The notes below the pieces were generated by a model. The model saw nothing but the letters and a program-made list of their open reading frames with translations, was not told the origin of the DNA and did not search any database. The translations under genes and the position numbers were made by a program. From Gigantopelta aegis (Eukaryota > Mollusca > Gastropoda > Neomphalida > Peltospiridae): a stretch of DNA of 64,000 nucleotides. Where the stretch lies: positions 110,709,014 through 110,773,013 of the forward strand of contig NC_054702.1 of NCBI RefSeq assembly GCF_016097555.1. Reading direction: 5' to 3'. Below are positions 24,301-49,556 of this stretch, one piece after another; the first letter of the stretch is position 1, and each line of letters opens with the position of its first letter.

Positions 24301-25990
24301 GTGATTCACAATTTAGAAAATTTGGGACAATGAAACTTGGCTGGTTTTGACAGGAATCACTGTATACTGGTTTCGGTGATGGACTGATAAAAATAACAAG
24401 CATAATTTTCTAATTTCTAGTCTGAACTTCTAACGACTGTCTGCATTTTACTTTATTCAGTAGCAAATACACTTAATCAACATTGACAGCACCTGCTTTC
24501 AAATGAAACCTATTTTACATATACATGCATACAGTTGTGAAAATGATTCAATATGGTGTATGCAAGTTAGGTGCCGCATCGGATATCTTTGTCCATAAAT
24601 AAATGACATGAAAGTGATGAATAACAAAAGCAGCCATGACTGGAAATCGTTTCAGCTGTACAAAAATATATACAATGGAAGTAAAAATTGAATGTGCAAT
24701 CAATACAATGCTAAAGGTCTGGATAAGTAATATTAAAACAAACAAAACAAGATGCTTATCAACCTATAGAGCTCCACTATTTAATTTTCAATTTTGTCGG
24801 TAGTAGCAGGGCTAGCACTTGCCAAATTCGCCAGTTGTGAATTTCAAAACCAATTGGCAAATTTTATTTCAATTTGGCAAAATAATTTCAAGTAATAATT
24901 GATATTTTGTTACAAAATAACTGGGTTTCTGCAATGTTTGAAGTTTAAAGCATAATTTGGCAAAATGTTCAGCTGACCCAAAGCTAGCCCTCAGTAGATA
25001 ATTCAGTAATTTGTAAAGACCACATTACAATATCCATGTGATAAGTTTAAGAATGTTAAATTCTTATTTAAACTTAAAACATTTAATCAAATTAAAAAAA
25101 TTCAAGATCTCTCTCTTTTCGTTAGTAAAGACTGTCCCAGAGAATCATATAGTACAAGTTTTAAAGCTATTAAAAAAAAAAGATAGACATTCAAATTTCT
25201 ATTAAATATAAAAAAATGTTTAATAACAATTCTAAATATCTTACTATTAGTTTTTGAAGACTTCCCCTGAGAATACTTATTCTAAGTTTCAGAATTATCC
25301 AATCACATCTCTAGGAGAAGACAGACGTTTAATAAATTTTCAATGTTACATTTCTTTTAAAAATACACTGTATTTCAATTTAATCAAATATTTCCAAAAT
25401 ACTCTTCAATAGTTTGTGAAGAATTCAATCAAAAATAGATTTTTAAAGGAAAAGTTAATGGACTGACTGATGCCAGACAAATTTATTTTAGAAAATCTCT
25501 CCTGATGAACTTCGTAACAAAGGTAAAAATGATATTCTGCAAATTGCTGTATGAACTGGACTACATGTTGCAAAGTTTTCTAAGATTCAGGGTTGAATCA
25601 ATGTAATGTCCAACAAAAGGATATTCAAAAGATTGCTATATATAAACTGGACTTCTACTACCGTAAATATAATCAATATTTAATTATTATTTGCTTATGT
25701 TCTGTAAGACTAAACAGATTTGTACAGAAAAGCACTGCTGCCGACTTTCATTGCTAAAGTTTAAAAACAAATTAAGTACTTAGAAATGTCTTCTTTTTTT
25801 TCTTTTCAGTCAGCTACTAGTTTTCACTTATTTTTGTCATAATTCCAAAAGCTTTACAATTAAAGTGAAAGACCCTAGTTTTTAAAAACATATTTTTCTA
25901 ATGAGGGCATTTTTTTTAGAACTGAAATCAGACATTACTCAGATTTTATTGTTGAGGTAATTTTATTTGCACACCTCTATCCATACATGG
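21400..25990. other. AT-rich interval downstream of both convergent genes
   Basis: No exon with plausible borders is visible. It holds a small SINE shred near 22108-22130 and one MITE (24807-24993). At about 24230-24360 lies a fragment resembling repeats that open GTGAAACCTATCTAAAC. Much of it could be a long 3' UTR of the SFT2 gene, which ends at 27123 on the minus strand. A TTTATT (AATAAA in reverse) at 22302 is one possible distal signal. Confidence 0.35.
24807..24993. mobile_element. MITE with GCTAGCCCT-like ends, copy B
   Basis: The left end is CAGGGCTAGCACTTGCC and the right end AAAGCTAGCCCTCAG, so the ends are inverted repeats around GGGCTAGC. It is related to 18619-18789 and carries repeated TTTGGCAAA-like words. 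It has no coding content. Confidence 0.6.
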
Positions 25991-26040
25991 TTCAGGCACG
26001 TTTATTGTTCCGGTTATCCATACATCTGAAGTGTTTCTGG

Positions 26041-26505
26041 TCTGGTGCTTATAAAAATTTTAGAGTCTAGACTCAAGACTAACAGAATCTTAGGGGCGAG
26101 TTGTAGCCCAGTGGCAAAGTATTCACTTGATGCGCGGTCGGTTTGGGATCGATCCCAGTCAGTGGACCCATCGGGCTATTTCTCACTCCAGCCAGTGCAC
26201 CATGACTGGTACATCAAAGGCTGTGATATGTGCTATTCTGTCTATGGAATGGTGCATATAAAAGATCCCTTGCTGTTAATCAAAAAGAGTAGCCCATGAA
26301 GTGGCGACAGCGGGTTTCCTCCATCAATATCTGTGTGGTCCATAACCATATGTTTGACACCATATAATTGTAAATAAAATGTGTTGAGTGCATTGTTAAA
26401 TAAAACATTTCCTAATAGTAATGTCATGACAATGCCATACAAATTGTATGTGTGTGACGTCATTACAGATTGAGTCTGGACTTTTATTAAAGTTTTATAA
26501 ACAGT
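26041..26505. repeat. Fold-back element split by a SINE
   Basis: The left arm (26041-26090, CTTATAAAAATTTTAGAGTC...) is inverted relative to the right arm (about 26466-26505, GAGTCTGGACTTTTATT...TTATAAA). The same family is seen undivided at 54641-54744. Between the arms sits the full SINE 26094-26413, so the SINE landed in an existing fold-back element. Confidence 0.6.
26094..26413 (+). repeat. Full-length tRNA-headed SINE, subfamily 1
   Basis: A tRNA-derived head (TAGCCCAGTGGCAAAGTATT as A box, GGGATCGATCCC as B box) is followed by CAGTGCACCATGACTGG and GGTGCATATAAAAGATCCC. The tail is GTGTTGAGTGCATTGTTAAA and AAACATTTCC. The length matches the copy at 35523-35840. Confidence 0.9.
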
Positions 26506-27122
26506 GTTTTTAATATCACAAAATGCATTTTTCATATTTTAAAAAATGCACATGCGTCTGAGAACAATGGTTATGGAGTCAAGTTTTAGTCTATTTTTAA
26601 AAGTATTTCACTATTTTGATGCCACAGACTCTTCTTTCATTCTATAGCAACTCTATCCAAACGAGTTACATCTTGTAGATTAACCAGACCGTGTGTCCAT
26701 TTTCATGGGTTGAAACTATGATTTGATACTTTAATACACACATTCTGTTATTTGAATGATTTCTGCCAAATTAATAACATTTTATAAGATGAGGAATTCT
26801 GCACAAAAACACTTTAATTAAAGATAATCATCTTCATAATCTTGAATGACATACAAAAATATTTAAGAAAATATATGCATATTTAAAACCCCCAAAAACA
26901 GTTAGATTTCGATTTTCATAAAAAATAAACTGAGCTTTAGCTGTGACTGCAACACGCAGTCTGGATGCTGACACTGCCATCACCATGGTAATCAATATTC
27001 CTTTCAGGATTCTTTAATGTCAGGACACATTACCACTCATACTGATTTTGCTCCATGCACAATTGTTAACATAGTCCCATCTTACAATGGTGCAAATCTG
27101 ATGATAGTATCTTTACTTCTTA

Positions 27123-41087
<13,965 letters not shown>

Positions 41088-41151
41088 GATGCTCAAAAAT
41101 AGTTATGATTAAACGAAAAGTCATCTGACTCACAAAATGCATTGATGTTAT

Positions 41152-41162
41152 GAAAATGGCCG
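41152..41162. promoter_or_regulatory. YY1-like site upstream of the SFT2 gene
   Basis: GAAAATGGCCG on the plus strand (CGGCCATTTTC in the gene's direction) lies 65-75 bases upstream of the start codon at 41087. AAnATGGCn motifs are common at start sites of housekeeping genes. Motif evidence only. Confidence 0.35.
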
Positions 41163-41246
41163 AGACTTGATGCAAGGGACATAACTCACTGCGACGATTA
41201 TTAAAACATTACGTCCCATTTCAAGTTACATTGAGAATTCATCTCC

Positions 41247-41441
<195 letters not shown>

Positions 41442-41736
41442 GTTTTAAGTCGAACAATGTGTCCAGATTACTAATCAACATGGGATGCATTTAGTATACA
41501 TGTAACAAACACATGTAGGCCTACAAAAAAGTATCCAAATAAAGTAATTAACCGCATAATGGTTGTATTGACAACGAATCTTCATTTCACTGCCTTGGTA
41601 GTGTTTGTAAGGAATTCAGTTGATACCGAGTCGGACAATGGGATATAACATTGTAGAGAAAAAAAAGTGGGTTATTTAGGTTTCAAAGAAAAGTAAAAGA
41701 ACTATATGTATACAAATGTCTTTGAAATAAATACTC

Positions 41737-42060
41737 AGGGGCGGATCCAGGAATTTTAGCAGGGGGGGTCCAGTCTTGAGCCTTTGAAGGCCCCCCCCCC
41801 CCCCCCCCGATAGGAAATTTTCATATTTGAAGATAGCTTTAAGTTTAAATAGATTTGAAGTATATTGGGGTATCTGTTACTTAACAAGATTACAGCTGGC
41901 TTACCCTGCCAGTACATCGCCACGCTAGTCGCGCATCAAAACCTCATAATCGAAAAATCGTTGGTCACGAGCAGGGGGGGGGGGGGTGTGTTCCAGACCC
42001 CCTCGACCCCCCCGACACCCCCCCCCCCCCCAGATCTGCGTCTGAATATTGATCATGTTC
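41737..42060. mobile_element. hAT-like MITE debris with long G and C runs
   Basis: GGGGCGGATCCAGGAATTTT at about 41739 resembles the CAGTGGCGGATCCAG end at 6981. G and C runs follow: 18 C at 41791-41808, 13 G at 41974-41986, 14 C at 42018-42031. Probably two overlapping MITE remnants; ends could not be fixed. Confidence 0.45.
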
Positions 42061-42061
42061 T

Positions 42062-42202
42062 GCGGCGTAGCCAGAGGAAAAAACGCCGATGCAAACCCTG
42101 ACCTGTAAAATAAATATCAGTGTCATGGGAAAAATAAAATAAATCTGGGGAAATTCCAAACGAGGCAAGCGCATCGTGTGCCTCATGCTGGCTACGCTAT
42201 TG
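42062..42202. mobile_element. MITE with GGCGTAGCCAG ends
   Basis: GGCGTAGCCAGAGG at the left and CATGCTGGCTACGCT at the right are inverted repeats (core GCGTAGCCAG). The 140-base interior has no coding sequence. A clear target duplication was not found. Confidence 0.6.
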
Positions 42203-42751
42203 ATGGTCATCCAAATTATTTATTTGGTGTTGTTACATATATATTCTTTACGGACAATATATCATTTTCTGATGGGCTATCATTAGAAAAACTAAATTAA
42301 AACATTGTAGCTTATCTCGTAAATTCAAAACTCCCGCAGTGGTGACTTCATGCAGCTTTTGCTGTTAAATAAAAATATTGCATAATATTGATTGCAAACA
42401 TATTTTATTGCATATAATATATATGCAAAAGGATTGGGCACAAGTTATCCAACTTACGAAGCCCTCTCATAATTACAAACATTAAATTGTACAATAATGG
42501 CGACTGCAATTTTCAGTCAATCAACCAACCAACCAACAAACCAATCAATCCAAGTAAACGATCGTGAAAAAAGATTAAATAAATTGAAAGGACAGAACAT
42601 GAGAATAACTAAAATAATGGATGGTTTAACATTATTCATTATTAACATTTTATCTTCTCAGACAGCCCAACTGGTAAGTAATAGACAATAGTAAAATTAC
42701 AAATACATTTATAATATAACATTAAAATGAACGACAAATCGCAGTTCTATA

Positions 42752-44245
42752 CTCTTCAAAAAAAGAAACGCAAAAGGGTACAAATGGGTTATAACTCCGA
42801 TTTTATGTTTCCTACCGGTTCATGCTTTGTGAATATAAGGTCATTGCATGTCCCAAACACATTCCCACGGTTACATTCGATAAAACGCAGCTACTGTAAA
42901 ATAAAGTTTCAAAATGTGAATATTCGCAAAAACGCAGCCACGTGCAAACCATGTCACCACTGCACGTGCGTTGTCTGCACGTGCAACATGAACACCGACA
43001 GTATAAAAGTGCAGGGTGTTCGCTTGCCTGGCCTCTGTATCTGGCCGACAGTTGACAATCCAGGACATGCCACGTCTCAGTGAACCGCAGAGAAACAATG
43101 CCATCGGCCGACTAGACGCAGGCGAATCCAGAACGGCCGTTGCCAGGGCATTCCATATGTCCCCAAGCACCATCTCCAGACTGTGGGACCGTTACCAGCA
43201 ACATGGATCAACACGTGACCTCCCTAGATCCGGTCGACCACGGGTCACTACCCCCGGGCAGGACCGCTACATCCGGGTACGCCACCTTCGGGAACGATTG
43301 ACTATTGCCACCTCCACAGCCGCAGCAATACCAGGTTTGCGCAGGATATCCGACCAGACCGTACGGAACCGCCTACGTGAGGTAGGAATTCGTGCCAGAC
43401 GTCCAGTTCGAGGTGTCATCTTAACACCACAACACCATCGACTCCGACTGCAGTGGTGCCAGATTCATCGACAATGGCCTCAACTGCGATGGAGACAGGT
43501 GTGGTTCAGTGACGAGTCCCGATTTCTGCTCCGACGTCATGATGGAAGATGTCGCGTGTATAGGCGTCGTGGTGAACGTTATGCGGCAAACTGCGTGCAG
43601 GAAGTGGACAGATTCGGCGGAGGTAGTGTCATGGTGTGGGCAGCCATCTCACACACTGGCAGAACTGACCTGGTCCACGTGCAGGGCAACCTGAATGCAC
43701 AGGGCTACATTGACCAGATCCTCCGGCCACACATCGTTCCAGTTATGGCCAACGCCAACGCAGTGTTCCAACATGACATCGCCAGGCCTCACACAGCACG
43801 TCTCACAACGGCTTTCCTACAGAACAACAACATTAATGTCCTTCCTTGGCCATCGATATCACCGGATTTGAACCCAATTGAGCATCTATGGGACGAGTTG
43901 GACCGACGCCTCCGACAGCGACAACCACAGCCCCAGACCCTGCCCGAGCTGGCAGCAGCCTTGCAGGCCGAGTGGGCCACCATCCCCCGGGACGTCATCC
44001 GTACTCTGGTTGCTTCAATGGGCAGGCGGTGCCAGGCAGTTGTCAACACACGCGGAGGCCACACCCGGTATTGACTCCAGATGACCTTGACCTTGGTGGT
44101 GTGTCCTATCACTTACTCACAATGGACTAGAGTGAATTGTGAACAATCCTGCAACATTTGGTAATTATCGGACTCACCATTCAATAATTAAATCAATTCT
44201 CCAAATGTTACGACAATGTGGTTTTGCGTTTCTTCTTTTGAAGAG
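42752..44245 (+). mobile_element. Tc1/mariner-superfamily element, intact-looking copy
   Basis: Terminal inverted repeats of 24 bases begin CTCTTCAAAA at both ends and differ at one position. TA flanks both sides (42750-42751, 44246-44247). The 1494-base element contains a single uninterrupted transposase. It is GC-richer than its surroundings, and its ends and protein differ from those of the element at 32430, so it is a different family. Confidence 0.95.
43067..44074 (+). CDS. Tc1-type transposase (DD34E), complete open frame
   Basis: The enzyme cuts the element out and inserts it at TA. From the Met at 43067 it is 335 aa: MPRLSEPQRNNAIGRLDAGE, a first helix-turn-helix ending FHMSPSTISRLWDRYQQHG, the linker RSGRPRVT, then a second DNA-binding region. 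Catalytic acids are in WFSDESRFLL, FQHDIARPHTAR and LNPIEHLWDELD, with 34 residues between D and E as in Tc1. An upstream in-frame ATG at 43016 would add 17 residues without family similarity, so 43067 is preferred. I see no stop, frameshift or missing catalytic residue. It belongs to the transposon, not to a host pathway. Confidence 0.95.
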   Translation: MPRLSEPQRNNAIGRLDAGESRTAVARAFHMSPSTISRLWDRYQQHGSTRDLPRSGRPRVTTPGQDRYIRVRHLRERLTIATSTAAAIPGLRRISDQTVRNRLREVGIRARRPVRGVILTPQHHRLRLQWCQIHRQWPQLRWRQVWFSDESRFLLRRHDGRCRVYRRRGERYAANCVQEVDRFGGGSVMVWAAISHTGRTDLVHVQGNLNAQGYIDQILRPHIVPVMANANAVFQHDIARPHTARLTTAFLQNNNINVLPWPSISPDLNPIEHLWDELDRRLRQRQPQPQTLPELAAALQAEWATIPRDVIRTLVASMGRRCQAVVNTRGGHTRY

Positions 44246-44589
44246 TATATATTGCTAATCTTTATAATTTATTTTAAAATGCCTATGATATTGTAAAACC
44301 CACGAAATGCAGCTTCAGTTATTCGACTCCAAATCACTTTGCCAGTCGTGGGACACTGGTTGGGACTGGTGAAAAACAAAGAGTCTGCCCAGAAAGTTTG
44401 ATCCTTACAACCCATGCAGCTGAATCGATGAGTTACCGACTGAACTCAACCTCCACCTCTCCATTTCCGGCAAAATGGGAAATGATACACGAATAATGTT
44501 TTATTGCTGATTAAATGGTTGTAAATAAAATAGCAAATAGGTGCATGTAGTATTTGTTAAATCCATTGGACATCGGAATAGGGATGGGG

Positions 44590-44850
44590 AAAAACCTAGT
44601 TAGCGCCCCCTCGTATCCGCCAGAGGGGACGACACATATACACGACTTCAAACGGAATAATCCGAACATAAGCGGACATTAATTTCCACAATAATGAAGT
44701 GACGTAGTTGAAGGTCAATTGTGTTGTCAGCTTAGCGGATGAAAGAGGGAGGTTTCGTTTTTGGCGTTTTAAAGCCATTTTGGGGTTTGAATTCATCGGA
44801 CCTCAACGATTACTCATTATCGAGTAATCCTACTTATTTCTGGTTAATCG
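44590..44850 (+). promoter_or_regulatory. Candidate promoter / first non-coding exon
   Basis: A CpG-containing stretch with AGCGCCCCCT and CCGCCAGAGGGGAC (weakly CTCF-like), then AAGCCATTTTGGGG (YY1-like in reverse), ends at a good donor context, TTAATCGTAAGT (GT at about 44849). It could be the 5' end of a plus-strand gene, perhaps the coiled-coil gene at 55915. This is inference from motifs; nothing joins them directly. Confidence 0.25.
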
Positions 44851-45391
44851 TAAGTTGAATATTTATTAAAAATTTGCTGCTACTGCCCTCCGATTTGGTT
44901 TGTTTACATCTGCCAAATAGCCTAGGAGCTCATGGCTGTGTTGACGTTTTGCTGCAGTCAGCTGGTAGACTGGCTGCTGATTGGTGGGAAGGCTGCATAT
45001 TTTTATCACCGTCAGCAGGCTGCTAAATAAGGGATATGACAACAATTTTCACACGCATACGACATGATACGTTACAAAGATGTCGACGTAGACTAGTTTG
45101 CAATAATATATCTCGCACTAAGTAATAAACAATAACGTGAAGGTGACTTTAACTATATTACAGGCGTAGCGAGTACGTAAGCGAAATATGGTATGTCACT
45201 ATGTGGTATGTGTTGTAACTTATGACATGTTGTCTGCTACACTATGCTCCTACTTCAGGCAGATTTGCATTGAGCTGTATGATTCATACAGATGTGTGCG
45301 TGGGTGCACGCACATTAAATTTGTTGCGGTGAGGTGAAATATTTTCATTGAAATCTGCCACTTTTTATCAGTAATTCCTTCAGTGGAATCA

Positions 45392-45914
45392 TAGTCACTT
45401 CGTACCATAGTCATTTCATACCATCCATTTCGTACCATACTGCCTAGTCATTTCGTACCCTAATCATTTCGTACCATTGTGAAAAGTCATTTTGTATCCT
45501 GGTCATTTCGTACCCAAGTCATTTCGAACCAGTATATATAGCAAGCAAATATATTACTAATAATAATTTTTCAGCTACCAGCTGATTATGGTACAAAATG
45601 GCCGGATATTATTTATTTGCATCTTTATTACTAGTATTATTTTTATTCAGTTGCAGGTGGTGTTTGCATCATATAGACATTTGTAATGTAATGTTATTTT
45701 GTAAAAGACATTACCAGGGTGATAGTATGTCTAACATTACACATTTATCTTATGGTACGAAATGACTTTCAATTATGGTACGAAATGACTTTCAATTATG
45801 GTACAAAATGACATTTTGCGATGGTACGAAATGACCAGGGTACGAAATGACCAAATTAAGTACGAACTGACTATTGTACGAAATGACCAAGTACGAATTT
45901 ACTAACAACCCTTT
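45392..45914. repeat. Large inverted array of the GGTACGAAATGAC unit
   Basis: The left arm (45392-45532) has about eight reverse-strand units such as GTCATTTCGTACCCTAA. The right arm (45752-45914) has about eight forward units such as ATGGTACGAAATGACTTTCAA and GGTACGAAATGACCAAATTA. The units differ in spacer (15-23 bases) but keep the core. A single unit sits in the spacer at 45588. The arms could form a large imperfect hairpin. The right exit CTAACAACCCTT matches that of 11897-11994. No coding content. Confidence 0.75.
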
Positions 45915-47068
45915 AGTGTACACTTCAATATTGTATAGCTGGAATGAAGTCTTATTGCATTATAGTCCATCCCACAGGGAATTCCTTTTTTTCATACAAT
46001 GAAATTTACTACAAGTTATTTATTTTTGAGCAGATTATTTTGTGTTATTTTCAAAATACTTTTTTTGTTTTTCTTACATCAAACCAAACTGAAATTATTA
46101 ACAAAATCTGTTTTTTGTAGGAGGATGGGATGGACTATAATTCAGTTAGCCTGAGTACTATTTGGGAAGTTACATCAGGCTTGAAAATTAACATAAAAAC
46201 CATGGTTGCCAGCAGGGCCAGTTGAAAACAAATCTTACTGGCCCTTCTCAAATTCACATTGTAATTTAAATTCACAGCCAAAATCAAAACTAGAATATTC
46301 TTTGTTGAATAATAATCATGTGCTCACCGTATATAGTCTGTTTCCTTCAAAAGGAAACCGATGAATGGGCATATATATGTAACTTCATAATGAATACAGT
46401 TAAAATTCATATAAAAACATGTTATCAAGTTTTAAACCCATACCAACTCAAATATCATTTAAAAAAAACAAAACAAAAAAGAAATCCAGTATAAATAAAA
46501 AGAATTCTTTACAAATTACCATTAAATTATGATGATTAAATCTCATTTTTAATACAGGGATGAAAACAAAATGCTAGAACAACCGAGGTATACAGCTTGA
46601 CTTGCATTGTCTCTGAAGTAAAAACAAATAATGCAATACAAAGAGATTAAAGGTAGAACTGCACATGCTTTAGTATATAAACCTAGTCTTGGGGTGGCAG
46701 TCCTCTTTGTGGCAATGCAAGAAGGGGTCCAATCTCCAGTATCAAATTTCCTCGGGAATGGACGAAGCACGCACACATGTGCGTTTAATTTGGATATTGT
46801 ACATGCTACATTAGTAGGCTACTAATAAAATAAATATCAAAAGAAAAATAAATCTGTTAAAAAAACTCAACATTTTACCAAAATATACGATGTACTTAAT
46901 TATTATATTACATAGCATAATGGTGTACTGATTGTTTATTACAGTAATATTTGGACAGTTATGTCATTATGTAAGTCTTGATTTCAAGACTTTAGATCTG
47001 ATATGTTCTTATTTAATAAAACAATATCGACAATGACAGTCAGTTAACTGACCTTTGGAATAAGCCCT

Positions 47069-47187
47069 GGGGCCTAATTCACAAAGCTCTCTCAGTCTCT
47101 GCTAAACAACAAAGTATCCTCTTTGCAAGTATTTTAGCATTGCACTGCGAGATCGCAAAGTTGTGAGAGTTAGTGAATTAGACCCCT
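47069..47187. repeat. Fold-back MITE, GGGGCCTAATTCAC ends, copy 1
   Basis: Left GGGGCCTAATTCACAAAGCT and right GAGTTAGTGAATTAGACCCC are inverted repeats. The middle has GCAAGTATTTTAGCATTGCA and GCGAGATCGCAAAG. A related copy in opposite orientation lies 0.8 kb away at 47957-48076. Confidence 0.75.
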
Positions 47188-47956
47188 GAACTGTAGTAAT
47201 GGAACAGATCATTGTTATTTGTATATATGTGCATGCGCGCTTACGTTAGTGTGAGTTAAAACTATAAGATAGATTTTAATTTTGTCCCAGAATAATGTAA
47301 GCTAATTAAATATGATTCCTTTTTATCATAACATTGAATAACAATTGTCAAATAGAAGCTTTACTAGATAATTATGGCATATCCAGTCCATTCTAATAAG
47401 CTGAAGACTTCTAGATTTTAAAATACATGCAATGTCTTCAATATGTTTTGAGCTCTATTTTGCCATCAGAGATACACCCCCCCCCCCCCCCCCCAAAAAA
47501 AAAGAAGAAGAAAAAGAACCCCCAGGGATTTTGCCCACAATCGAGTAGGTTCACAAGTAAGCAAAGATTCCTGCTCTAATATAAAAATATAATCCTATGT
47601 TTGATGTTTTATACCATTTCTTTGATAATTGTCGAGTTCGCTGACATTAAATATTTCACATATTAACCAGTAATACACATTCTACAGGGAGAAACTTGAC
47701 AGCACCCCCTTTCAACAATGTTTCGGTGAAATAGGCCTATATAGGTGCTGACAAATATTCCAGTAGTGTGTGTATTATTGATTAATATATGAAATATTTG
47801 TTACCTGCAAACTCGAAAATCAGCAATGCAAAGTTATTTAATATCAAACATAGGATAGTTGTTCAACCCCTGCAATTAAGAAAATGACCACGGCAAATAA
47901 TTTGCCATGGAAAAATAGTGTCCACGGCAATTTTTCCGTTAACATGTTTGCAACTC

Positions 47957-48076
47957 GGGGGCCTAATTCACTAAACTCTCGCAACTTTGCGATCTCGCAG
48001 TGCAATGCTAAAAGATTTGCAAAGAGGATGCTTTGTTGTCTAACAGAGCATAAGAGATCTTTGTGAATTAGGCCTC
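47957..48076. repeat. Fold-back MITE, GGGGCCTAATTCAC ends, copy 2
   Basis: It opens GGGGGCCTAATTCACTAAAC and closes TTTGTGAATTAGGCCTC. Its interior (AACTTTGCGATCTCGCAGTG) is the reverse complement of copy 1's interior, so the two copies are inverted relative to each other. Confidence 0.75.
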
Positions 48077-48079
48077 TGT

Positions 48080-49510
48080 ATTGTAAGTAAATTTGAATGA
48101 TTAGTTTGTTATTTGTGTTGTTTGCCAATATGCTATAATATTTATTCATACCAGTGGCGGTATTCTTTTGATTAAAAGTGACATAACAGTTAACACATGC
48201 ATGTTCAAGAACAATGGGGTTGCAGCGTAGTCAGTCTGCAGTGACGTGCCAATTCAATCTTTATATTTTCATTATATTACATGTGATATAGAATTAAAAT
48301 AATTTTCTTTAATAACAGCATAATTTCTGTTAGGAAATCTGTCACCAAGACCAAAAGCCCCCTTTCAAACCCAAGTAAATAGGTAAAGTTTTTTTTGTTT
48401 TTTTTGATTAGGCCACTCTGCATCAGAAAAAGGTAGCATATTTTTCCAATATAAATGACAGAGAAATTTTGATTAAACTATCGAAATGACCTCTCTCTAT
48501 ATACATGTATGTATTTCTACAAATATCTTATCATCAGACTGACCATAACACTTCAAGTGACTTGTAGAAGTGTATATTAAACATTTTACTGAAACCCCCC
48601 ACCCGTAATGCACCATAGCCATGGTTCAAGAGTGTATAAGCTGTCACCTCCCTGCAATCCAGTGGTCCCTGCAATACTCGTGCTATGAACAGTTCAATGT
48701 CCTAGTTGATACTCGCTTAATGCTGATAATTTACATGGATTCAGATACTTAGTAATAACGGTTCAGTTACTGTTTTAATATTTACTTTTAATACGTTTTC
48801 AGTTCTCAAAGTATATTTTATTTTTAACAATAAGGAAAAAATACATCTTGAAAAAAACCCCCCAATATAGTCCATGGCAAAAAAAAATGCCGCATAGAAT
48901 GAAAAACTCAGTGGCAATCTCCACAGCATTGCCGTGGGCAGTTGTAGGGGTTGTTATATTACAGTGGAAATTTTTGTTTACTCAATTGGAGGAAAAAAGA
49001 TCACGTCTTTATTATAGTTATCTCTAAATGGCAGAGAGCTATTATAACCATCAAAATGTCCATTTAGCTCTCGAACGGCAGAGTGCTCAGGTTAAATTTC
49101 AATAATTGAAATAATTTTTAATGTCAAAATTATATAAAATCCAGAAACTTGAACCATATATCAAAGTTCTGCATGTAAATATTGCTGTGATGTTCACAGA
49201 GTATAAACCAGTAGTTTTATAATAAAAGTTCTTAAACCAGTGCTTACAGGATTCATTTTCCCCATATTTAAGGGGTTTACAGTATTCTAATAAGGGCAGT
49301 TTTAAGTTTGCTATGCCCCTGAAGGGAAGTGAGATGTATAGGGGTTTCAGGGGCATGCTTCCTGGAAATGTTTGAAATAAATATGCTGTGTGACATGTTT
49401 TCAGGATAGTTTGTATCGTGGATGATAAATTAAAATAAAAAATAAAAAGTCATTAAAAGGGCACTCTCAAAACATGTAAATTAAAGCAGAAATCAAGTAG
49501 GCATTCACAT
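48080..49510. other. Interval without a recognised gene
   Basis: AT-rich unique-looking DNA. I see no exon with good borders and no repeat I can name, apart from a short inverted pair near 49020-49085 (GCAGAGAGCTATTATAACC / TTAGCTCTCGAACGGCAGAG). Confidence 0.3.
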
Positions 49511-49512
49511 GG

Positions 49513-49514
<2 letters not shown>

Positions 49515-49551
<37 letters not shown>
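49515..49551. repeat. (AT)n microsatellite
   Basis: A pure AT dinucleotide run directly beyond the 3' side of the Penelope-like fragment and its ribozyme. Confidence 0.95.

Positions 49552-49556
<5 letters not shown>

Noticed and set aside
26100-26160. tRNA gene
   Set aside because: The A- and B-box matches belong to the head of a SINE that continues into the common SINE body; no acceptor stem closes. The same holds for the heads at 30893, 35075 and 35530.
43789-44112. Reverse-strand and third-frame open frames at the end of the intact transposase
   Set aside because: They are shadows of the conserved transposase frame, which carries all the family motifs.
44600-44645. CTCF insulator site
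   Set aside because: AGCGCCCCCT and CCGCCAGAGGGGAC each match only part of the consensus and are not in the required arrangement.
46100-46300. Possible MITE around GCCAGCAGGGCCAGTTG ... ACTGGCCCTTC
   Set aside because: There is a short inverted match, but ends, length and target duplication could not be fixed.
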